Origin: Streptomyces roseirectus
Lineage (GTDB): Bacteria > Actinomycetota > Actinomycetes > Streptomycetales > Streptomycetaceae
Reading direction: 5' to 3'
Assembly: GCF_014489635.1 (NCBI RefSeq)
Contig: NZ_CP060828.1
Location: 2,642,001 to 2,706,000 of the forward strand
DNA length: 64,000 nt
In this document: positions 1 to 6,565 of the stretch, piece by piece
Numbering within the stretch: the first letter of the stretch is position 1
How the letters are laid out: each line of letters starts with the position of its first letter
The notes under the pieces: generated by a model
What the model was told of the DNA's origin: nothing
The model's input: only the letters and a program-made list of their open reading frames with translations
The model's database searches: none
Program-made: the position numbers and the translations under genes

Positions 1-23
1 GAGGGTGGGCCGCTTCGGTGTGT

Positions 24-2222
24 TCATCGGGGCGGCTCCCCGTACTGGATGCCCCGGCCGTTGGTCCCGAGGTAGACGCGGCCGTACACCCTCGGGTCGC
101 CGGTGATCACCGTGCCGGTCCAGCCCCACTGGTGCCGGTCGTCGTTGATGCGGACCCAGGTCTTCGCCTCGTCGTCCGAGCGGTACACGGCCGTGCCGGT
201 CTCGACCGAACCGACCATGTAGACCGCCGGGTAGGCGGCGCCCGGCGCGGCCTTGCCGAAGCCGAGGGTGTGCGAGGCCCAGCAGCTCGCGATCTTCGTG
301 AAGGTCGCTCCCCCGTCGGTCGAGCGGAAGAGGCCGCCGGTCTTGGTGCTCAGCCACAGGTCGCCGGACCGGCCCGGGGCCGCGACCAGCTGGAACTGGA
401 CGTCGCCGGAGGGCAGACCGCTCGCGCGGGCGGTGAAGGAGAGGCCGCTGTCAGTGCTGGCGAGTACGGTTCCGGCATCGAAGTCGAACGCGTAGAACCG
501 CGTCGGATCGGCCGGGTCGGCGACCGGTCGGGCGCCCTTCGGGAAGGAGGTGACCTCGGACCAGGTCGTGCCGTTGTCCACCGAGCGGTAGGTGGGGTGC
601 TTGGCGCCGTCCCGGGCGAAGCTCCACAGCAGCACGCTTCCGTCGGCGTTGGCGGCGATCGGCCCCGGGGCGTCCTTGGCGATCGCGGGCTGAGCGGCGA
701 AGGGGTTCCAACTGCGCCCGCCGTCCAGGGAGTACGCGCCGTTGCCGTGGTCGCCCCAGCCGCTGCGGACCACGTACGCGGGCTTGGCCGCGGCCTGCGA
801 CAGCCCGGTCGACGAGCCGAACACGGGGTTCGAGGCCATCCCGCGCGACGGGGACCTCGTCAGCCGCTCGTGGTACATGACGCCGATGTCACCGAGGCCG
901 CTCAGCAGGTGCGCCTCCCCGACCGGGGGTGAGATGAGCTGGACCACCGCCGTCTCCTCCAGCCCCCTGATCTCCGGGGCCCAGTGCCGCAGGTCCCGGG
1001 TGCCGTACAGGGTGGCGCCGGTGCCGTACACCACGTGCCGGGAGTCGAACGGGTCCAGCGCGACGGCCTGGATCCACCAGCCGAACTTCGGCTCCGTCCC
1101 GCCCCACTTGAGGAACGGGGTCTCCGACACGTCGAACTCGGCGGTCTCCTTGAGGGACGTCCAGGTCCGGCCGCCGTCGGTCGTGCGGTACAGGGTGTCG
1201 ACGGCCGCCCAGCGGTTGTTGGTCGAGACGACGGCCGTGCCCGGTCGGCGGGCGTCCACGGCGACGCCGCCGTAGCCGAAGGTGTCCGCCGAGCCGTCCG
1301 GGGTCGTGCCGCCCGGCCGCGCGGGGGTGACGTCGGTCCAGGTGCCGGTGGACGTCGCCAGCTTGTGGACGGCGCCGTCGGACTGACCGTTGGGGCCCGG
1401 GGCGTTCGCGTACGTCACGTACAGCTCGCGGGTGTGGCGGTCGTACGCGGCCCTCACCGGGACCTTCGCGGCGGTGCCGGTGGGAGTGCCGGGGACCGGT
1501 TCCCAGTCCGTGCCGTTCACCGTGCGGTACAGGGTGGGGGCCGTGCCGTCCGAGTCGCCCCAGCCCGCGTACAGGGTGCGGCCGGCCGCCACGAGGAGGG
1601 TGACGCCCTGGCCCGTCGGGCTCGGGGACGCCGGGAAGGGGGCCGGCGTCCAGGTCGCGCCCCGGTCCGTCGACCTCAGCAGGCCGTCGTGCCGGGTGCC
1701 GAGCCACAGGGTGTCGCTGTTCCTCGGGTCCACGAGGAGGCGTTCGCCGGTGCCCCTGCCGTCCTCGTTGGCGCCGAGTTTCACGGTCAGGTCGGTGCGG
1801 GTCCAGGTCGTGCCGCGGTCCTCCGACCGCAGGATCGCCCCGTTGCCGGCCCACGGCTGGGTGTACGTGCCCAGGGCCAGGTAGACACGGTTCGGGTGCG
1901 CCGGGTCGATCGCGATCGCCTCGACGCCGAGGAGGTTCCAGTCGTCCCAGCCGAGGTGGTCCGTCAGCGGCGTCCAGCAGGCTTTTCTGTCGTCCCAGCG
2001 GTAGGCGCCGCCTATGTCGGTTCTGGAGTAGGCCAGGCCCCTCACCGCGGGATGGAACACGACACCGGTCACGAAACCCGTGCCCCCGATCACCGCGTTG
2101 CGCCAGCGGTAGGGGGCGGGCTTCGACGGGGTCGCCCGCGCTTGGCCCTGTGTGAGCGGGAGGGCGGTGAGGGTCGCGGCTGCGGCGGAGGTGGCGAGGA
2201 CAGTGCGGCGGGTGGGGTGCAT
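24..2222 (-). CDS. secreted GH74 xyloglucanase-type glycoside hydrolase
   Basis: A 732-aa exported enzyme expected to cut beta-1,4-glucan backbones of xyloglucan outside the cell. The N-terminus has a twin-arginine pattern (TRRTVL) followed by a hydrophobic stretch ending near ALTQGQARA, consistent with Tat export. The body is a run of BNR/sialidase-like blades (S-x-D-x-G-x-T-W repeats) giving the two seven-bladed propellers of GH74. The two catalytic aspartates of the family fit D69 in RTDIGGAYR and D445 in SGLGDIGVMYH. The ATG at 2222 is preceded by GAGG about 6 nt upstream. A longer reading from 2432 would run through an intergenic repeat and is rejected. It lies 314 bp downstream of a sugar ABC importer on the same strand, so polysaccharide cutting and oligosaccharide uptake are probably linked. 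Substrate is inferred from the family. Confidence 0.88.
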   Translation of the reverse strand: MHPTRRTVLATSAAAATLTALPLTQGQARATPSKPAPYRWRNAVIGGTGFVTGVVFHPAVRGLAYSRTDIGGAYRWDDRKACWTPLTDHLGWDDWNLLGVEAIAIDPAHPNRVYLALGTYTQPWAGNGAILRSEDRGTTWTRTDLTVKLGANEDGRGTGERLLVDPRNSDTLWLGTRHDGLLRSTDRGATWTPAPFPASPSPTGQGVTLLVAAGRTLYAGWGDSDGTAPTLYRTVNGTDWEPVPGTPTGTAAKVPVRAAYDRHTRELYVTYANAPGPNGQSDGAVHKLATSTGTWTDVTPARPGGTTPDGSADTFGYGGVAVDARRPGTAVVSTNNRWAAVDTLYRTTDGGRTWTSLKETAEFDVSETPFLKWGGTEPKFGWWIQAVALDPFDSRHVVYGTGATLYGTRDLRHWAPEIRGLEETAVVQLISPPVGEAHLLSGLGDIGVMYHERLTRSPSRGMASNPVFGSSTGLSQAAAKPAYVVRSGWGDHGNGAYSLDGGRSWNPFAAQPAIAKDAPGPIAANADGSVLLWSFARDGAKHPTYRSVDNGTTWSEVTSFPKGARPVADPADPTRFYAFDFDAGTVLASTDSGLSFTARASGLPSGDVQFQLVAAPGRSGDLWLSTKTGGLFRSTDGGATFTKIASCWASHTLGFGKAAPGAAYPAVYMVGSVETGTAVYRSDDEAKTWVRINDDRHQWGWTGTVITGDPRVYGRVYLGTNGRGIQYGEPPR

Positions 2223-2305
2223 CGGGGCCTCGTGTGGGGTGTCGGGGACGGGGCTGGTGCGGGTGGGGTTGAGCAGGGCGCGGCCGGCCACGGGGGGATG
2301 AGGTA

Positions 2306-2504
2306 CGCGGGCGGCTGCGGGTTCGTCGTGGCTGGTCGCGCCCACGCGGCGGTAGCCGCAGATCGATACAGCCCCGCGCCCCTGAGGTGCGTGGGGGTGG
2401 ATGTCGTCTGCCAAGCGCGGGTTTGTTCGCAACTCGGTGCGCGGTCCTGCCTAGGGGCGCGGGGAACTGCGCGATCAGCCACCAACCACCCGCAGCCGCC
2501 CGCG
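2306..2504. repeat. inverted pair of Streptomyces-type dispersed intergenic repeats
   Basis: Copy 1 (2306-2385) and copy 2 (2451-2504) are inverted with respect to each other. They share outer 17-bp arms CGCGGGCGGCTGCGGGT (2306-2322 and the complement of 2488-2504) and inner 12-bp arms CCCCGCGCCCCT (2372-2383 and the complement of 2453-2464). Copy 1 has about 29 extra bases between the arms. Sequences of this kind recur in intergenic regions of many Streptomyces (recalled, not searched). The pair can fold into a long hairpin, so it may also end transcription of the importer genes before the GH74 gene. Confidence 0.75.
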
Positions 2505-2535
2505 ATACAGCACGCTCCCCTTCAGTGGGCGAATC

Positions 2536-3471
2536 TCACCCCTTCACCGCCCCCGTCAGCATCCCCTTCTTGAAGTGTTTCTGGACGAACGGGGAGAGGA
2601 CGGCGACGGGGAGGAGGGCCATGACCATGACGGCCATCTGGACGGCGAGGCCGGAGAGTTCGCCGGTGCGGATGGCCTGGGCGAGGCCGACGGGGGCCTC
2701 CTGCTTCTGGACGAGCTGGATCATGACGTTCTGGAGGGGCATCATGTTCTGTTCGTTGAGGTAGAGGGACGCGTTGAACCAGGCGCTCCAGTACCCCACC
2801 GCGTAGAACAGGGTGATGACGGCGAGGACGGCACGCGAGAGCGGCATCACGATCTGCCACAGGATCCGGAAGTCCCCGGCCCCGTCGATCCGCGCGCTGT
2901 CGACGAGTTCCTGCGAGATCCCCATGAAGAACCCGCGCAGGACGAGGATGTTGAACACGCTCACCGCGCTCGGCAGGATCAGCGCGAGGTAGGTGTCGGT
3001 GAGCCCGAGCGACTGCACCAGAAGGTACGTGGGAATGAGCCCGGCGCTGAAGAACATCGTCGCCAGCAACAGCATCAGCATCCACCGGTGCCCCAGGGAC
3101 CCGCTCCGCGAGAGCCCGTACGCGCACAGCACGGACACGGTCATCGAGAACAGCGTCCCGACGACGGTGATGAGGACGCTGATGACGGCGGCCCGCGTCA
3201 CCTGCCCCCCGCTCAGCAGCTCGCGGTAGGCGACGAAGGTGATCCCCTTGGGCACCATGACGAGCCCGCCGGCCTGGTCGATGGTCTCGCGCGAGGACAG
3301 ACTCGTGACGACGATGATCCACAGTGGGAAGAGGATCGCGAGGCAGGCGAGGCCGAGGACGAGCCCCTTCCCCGCGAGCCCGGCCTTCGTGGGCTCCTCC
3401 TCCCAGACGGGCCGCGGCGGTGCGGCCCAGCGCCCGGGTTTCCGCACGGACTTGTCGAGCACGGCGCTCAT
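2536..3471 (-). CDS. carbohydrate ABC transporter permease (LplC/AraQ type)
   Basis: A 311-aa inner-membrane permease of the CUT1 sugar-importer class. Six membrane segments are visible, starting with a hydrophobic helix after about 30 residues. The cytoplasmic EAA coupling loop reads ELVDSARIDGAGDFRILW. The C-terminus (HFKKGMLTGAVKG) is the usual ending of LplC-like permeases. The start ATG at 3471 overlaps the stop of the preceding permease (ATGA), so the two are translationally coupled. It should pair with that permease and with the lipoprotein encoded further upstream. No ATPase gene is present nearby, as is usual for such systems in Streptomyces, where a shared MsiK-type ATPase serves several importers; that last point is family knowledge, not seen here. 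Confidence 0.92.
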   Translation of the reverse strand: MSAVLDKSVRKPGRWAAPPRPVWEEEPTKAGLAGKGLVLGLACLAILFPLWIIVVTSLSSRETIDQAGGLVMVPKGITFVAYRELLSGGQVTRAAVISVLITVVGTLFSMTVSVLCAYGLSRSGSLGHRWMLMLLLATMFFSAGLIPTYLLVQSLGLTDTYLALILPSAVSVFNILVLRGFFMGISQELVDSARIDGAGDFRILWQIVMPLSRAVLAVITLFYAVGYWSAWFNASLYLNEQNMMPLQNVMIQLVQKQEAPVGLAQAIRTGELSGLAVQMAVMVMALLPVAVLSPFVQKHFKKGMLTGAVKG

Positions 3472-4508
3472 TTCTTGTAGACCCCCTGCTCGCCCATGAG
3501 ATGGGCCACCTTGTTCGCGACGAGGACGAGACCGAGACTGACGACGCCCTTGATGAGCCCGGCGGCAGCGGCGTACCCGAAGTCCTGGTTGCGGACGCCG
3601 TTCCACCAGACGAACGTGTCGAGGACTTCGGAGGCCCCTGGTCCGACGGCGTCGCGTTGGAGAAGGATCTGTTCGAATCCGACGGTGAGCGCGTCCCCGA
3701 CGCGCAGCACCAGCAGCAGCGCGATGACGGGCCGCAGCGCGGGCAGCGTGACGTGCCACATGCGCCGCCACCGTCCGGCGCCGTCCATCGCGGCGGCCTC
3801 GTACAGGTCGTGGTTGACGGAGGAGAGGGCCGCGAGGAAGACGATGATGCCCCAGCCGGCGTCCTTCCAGACGCTCTCGGCGGTGACGAGGAACTTGAAC
3901 GTGTCCGGGTCGGACATGACGTCGATGCCGTCGTAGCCGTGGGCGCGCAGCAGCTGGGAGAGCAGTCCGGCGCCGCCCAGGAGCTGCTGGAAGACGGCGA
4001 TGACGAGGACCCAGGAGAAGAAGTGCGGGAGGTAGAGGATCGCCTGGGAGATCGCCCGCACCCGGGGCCGCACGACGCTGTTGATGAGCAGCGCGAGGGC
4101 GATCGGGATCGGGAAGTAGAGGACGAGCTGGAGGAAGAACAGGACCAGGGTGTTCTGGACGGCGCTCCAGAACGCGGAGTCCTCGAAGAGCCGCTGGAAG
4201 TTCTCCAGGCCGACCCAGGGGCTGTGCAGGATGGAGACGACGCCGTTGGAGCTGATGTAAGGGTCGTACTCCTGGAAGGCGACGATGTTGCCGAGGATCG
4301 GCACGTAGTTGAAGAGCAGGACCAGCAGGAGAGCCGGCAGGGTCATCAGGATGAGCACGCGGTCTCGTCGGAACCGCAGCCGTACGCTCAGTTTTCCGGG
4401 GTCGCGCTTCTTCTTGCGGACGGTGCCCGCACCGGCGGACGTCTTCGGTGTCCGCTTCCCTGTCTCGTCGGCCTCGGCCTTGCTCCGAGGCACCGTGCTG
4501 TGGGACAC
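3468..4508 (-). CDS. carbohydrate ABC transporter permease (LplB/UgpA type)
   Basis: A 346-aa permease with a charged cytoplasmic N-terminus of about 70 residues, six membrane helices and an EAA loop (DLYEAAAMDGAGRWRRMW). The closing residues EQGVYKK are characteristic of LplB-like proteins. The GTG at 4508 is chosen because GAGGAG stands 8 nt upstream. It follows the lipoprotein gene by 23 bp and overlaps the next permease by 4 bp, so the three genes form one operon. Its partner is the LplC-type permease; together they make the transmembrane channel for the sugar delivered by the binding protein. Confidence 0.92.
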   Translation of the reverse strand: MSHSTVPRSKAEADETGKRTPKTSAGAGTVRKKKRDPGKLSVRLRFRRDRVLILMTLPALLLVLLFNYVPILGNIVAFQEYDPYISSNGVVSILHSPWVGLENFQRLFEDSAFWSAVQNTLVLFFLQLVLYFPIPIALALLINSVVRPRVRAISQAILYLPHFFSWVLVIAVFQQLLGGAGLLSQLLRAHGYDGIDVMSDPDTFKFLVTAESVWKDAGWGIIVFLAALSSVNHDLYEAAAMDGAGRWRRMWHVTLPALRPVIALLLVLRVGDALTVGFEQILLQRDAVGPGASEVLDTFVWWNGVRNQDFGYAAAAGLIKGVVSLGLVLVANKVAHLMGEQGVYKK

Positions 4509-4531
4509 GGCCGGTTCTCCTCGCCTCGGGG

Positions 4532-6229
4532 TCAGCTCGTCGCCGTGCCGTTCTCGTCCAGCAGTTTCTGGTACCAGTCGCGCAGTCCGTCGCCGCCCTT
4601 CTTGCGCCAGTCGCTGACCCACGCCTGCATGTCGCTGATCTTCTTGCGGCCACGCACGATGTCGTCCTCCAACTGCTCCATGTCGTTGGAGAGGTTGGTG
4701 AAGCGGGTGGGTTCGGTGATCTGCATGCCGAAGAAGGTCGACTTCTTGGTGAGCGCTCCCATCCGCTGCTGCCACTCGACGGCGGCACGGCCGATGTCGG
4801 GGAAGTCGGGGCGGGCGATGTTGGCGGCGGGGCTGGCGATCATGACGTACGCGTTGATGACGTCGATGTTGCCCTGGTCGGTCTTGACCGGGGCGCCGTC
4901 CTTGAGGTTGTAGTGGGTGCCTTCGACGCCGTAGTTGGTGAGCATGTACTCCTTCGTCCCGTACGGCGCGGCGGTCACGTTGGCGGCGGCGAGCGCGTCG
5001 CGGACGACGGCTTCGGAGGCGTTCTTGTTGATGAACGCGAAGATGTTGGCGGGCTGGGTGGCCCACAGCTGGGGTGCGTTGCCGCCGTGGCCGAAGATGT
5101 CCATGCCCCAGATCTTGAACTCGGGGTTGTGGATCTGCTGGCTGGCCTGCTGTCCCCACCAACCGGACATGTCGCCGCTGTACATGAGGAACTCGCCGGC
5201 GGCGAACTTGGTGGCGGGGTCGACGGCCTGGTTCTTGCCGAGCCACGCGTCGGGGTGGACGACCCCGGAGGCGTACAACTTCCGTGTCCACTCCAGCGCT
5301 TCGAGGAACTCCTCGGTCTCGACGCGGTAGACCAGCTTGCCGTCGGTGAGGTTCCAGCCGAGCGCCTTCTCGCCCCCGGAGAGCACCCCGAACGTGCCGA
5401 ACGCCGTCCACTTCAGGTTGGGGCCGCAGGCCCACCGCTTGGCCCTGGGGTTGGTGATCTCCTTGGCGAGCGCCATGAACTCGTCGGTGGAGGTGGGTAC
5501 TTGGTACCCCTCCTTGTCGAAGATGTCCTTGCGGTAGAAGGGCACGATGTTGCCGACGTACGACGCCGGCATCGGCAGTCCGCGCAACTTGCCGCCGAAG
5601 ATGCAGCGTTGCCAGGCGTCGGTGGGGATCGCCGCGAGGTTCGGGTACTCCTTGACGGCGTCGCCGGAGAGGTAGGGACCGAGGTCGGCGAACTTGCCGA
5701 TGATGGCGCTGGGGATCTTGCCGCCCATGTTCCAGCCGGGGACGACGACCATGTCGGGGACGTCACTGGAGGCGAGGACCGCGCCGAGCTTCTGGTCGTA
5801 GGTGGCGCCGTCCTGGTTGCGCCAGACGACGTCGACGCCGATCAGGTCGTTCATGGCCTTGTAGTAGGCGTTGCCGTCCTTGGGCGGGGAGCCCCAGAAC
5901 GGCGACATGATGGTGACCTTGCCGCCCTTGCCGAGTTTCTTGGGCACCGAGGTCTTGAGGGTGGCGCTGTCGACCTTGCCGATGAAGCCGACCGCGGAGC
6001 CGTTCTTGGACGGGATGTCGGGCGTCACGACGTTGCTCGCGACGTACGCCGGAAGGATCTTCTTCGCGTTCTTGCCCGAGGTGGTGCCGTCGCGCGAGCC
6101 GCTTTCTGAACTGCCGCAGGCACTCAGCAGGGGCAGTCCGCCCGCGACCGCGGCGGTGGCGACCGCCGTGGAGGCGAGGAAGCTTCTCCGGCTGGAACCG
6201 GGGGAGGCGGAAGCGGCGTTCGGCGTCAT
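4532..6229 (-). CDS. sugar-binding lipoprotein of the ABC importer
   Basis: A 565-aa extracytoplasmic solute-binding protein. The N-terminus has a twin-arginine motif (SRRSFL, residues 14-18), a hydrophobic core and a lipobox LSAC with the lipidated cysteine at residue 38, so it is probably a Tat-exported lipoprotein. Its length fits the long LplA-type family that binds oligosaccharides rather than the shorter monosaccharide binders. The start ATG at 6229 has GAAGGG 8 nt upstream. It is the first gene of the importer operon, and its upstream region holds the palindrome at 6358-6371. With GH74 downstream and GH3 divergent, a xyloglucan- or cello-oligosaccharide ligand is a reasonable guess, but the sequence does not fix the ligand. 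Confidence 0.88.
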   Translation of the reverse strand: MTPNAASASPGSSRRSFLASTAVATAAVAGGLPLLSACGSSESGSRDGTTSGKNAKKILPAYVASNVVTPDIPSKNGSAVGFIGKVDSATLKTSVPKKLGKGGKVTIMSPFWGSPPKDGNAYYKAMNDLIGVDVVWRNQDGATYDQKLGAVLASSDVPDMVVVPGWNMGGKIPSAIIGKFADLGPYLSGDAVKEYPNLAAIPTDAWQRCIFGGKLRGLPMPASYVGNIVPFYRKDIFDKEGYQVPTSTDEFMALAKEITNPRAKRWACGPNLKWTAFGTFGVLSGGEKALGWNLTDGKLVYRVETEEFLEALEWTRKLYASGVVHPDAWLGKNQAVDPATKFAAGEFLMYSGDMSGWWGQQASQQIHNPEFKIWGMDIFGHGGNAPQLWATQPANIFAFINKNASEAVVRDALAAANVTAAPYGTKEYMLTNYGVEGTHYNLKDGAPVKTDQGNIDVINAYVMIASPAANIARPDFPDIGRAAVEWQQRMGALTKKSTFFGMQITEPTRFTNLSNDMEQLEDDIVRGRKKISDMQAWVSDWRKKGGDGLRDWYQKLLDENGTATS

Positions 6230-6357
6230 TGCGTCAACCCTTCGTGGCGCACCGAGGCACCCGGCGGTGGCTCGTCCGGCCGCGGTGTCATCGGTGGAAC
6301 TGGCTGAGCCGAAGCAGACGTCCGACCAAGGCCGTGGGGATCCTGACGGGCTTTTAG

Positions 6358-6371
6358 TCGAAGCGCTTCGA
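6358..6371. promoter_or_regulatory. LacI-family operator, copy 1 (importer side)
   Basis: Perfect 14-bp palindrome TCGAAGCGCTTCGA. The GCGC-centred inverted repeat is the shape bound by LacI/GalR-family sugar repressors, such as CebR-like proteins in Streptomyces. It sits 129 bp upstream of the binding-protein start. The identical sequence recurs at 6516-6529. No LacI-type gene is present in this window, so the regulator must be encoded elsewhere. Confidence 0.8.
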
Positions 6372-6515
6372 TGTTGCTGTGAGGTTAAGTGAAGCCATGG
6401 GGGTGCACAAGGGTCGATTCCAATATTCCTCGGACCCGGACATACGGACCTTGCTGTATACGCCACTTGAAAAACGGTGCGCTCCCTTGACACCCGCACC
6501 GCCGCCCGCTGAGCA

Positions 6516-6529
6516 TCGAAGCGCTTCGA
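6516..6529. promoter_or_regulatory. LacI-family operator, copy 2, with GH3 promoter
   Basis: Second exact copy of TCGAAGCGCTTCGA, 37 bp before the GH3 GTG. A TTGACA -35 hexamer lies at 6487-6492; the -10 position 17 bp further (TGAGCA, 6510-6515) abuts the palindrome, so a bound repressor would block RNA polymerase. Two identical sites, one near each divergent gene, indicate common control of the GH3 enzyme and the importer operon. Confidence 0.78.
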
Positions 6530-6565
6530 AAGAGCCGTCCTGGTCCACCGCAAAGGGAACTCCAC

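Noticed and set aside
2223..2432. A 70-residue N-terminal extension of the GH74 protein
   Set aside because: The extension is encoded by the dispersed repeat and intergenic sequence; the Tat signal peptide and ribosome-binding site fit the ATG at 2222.
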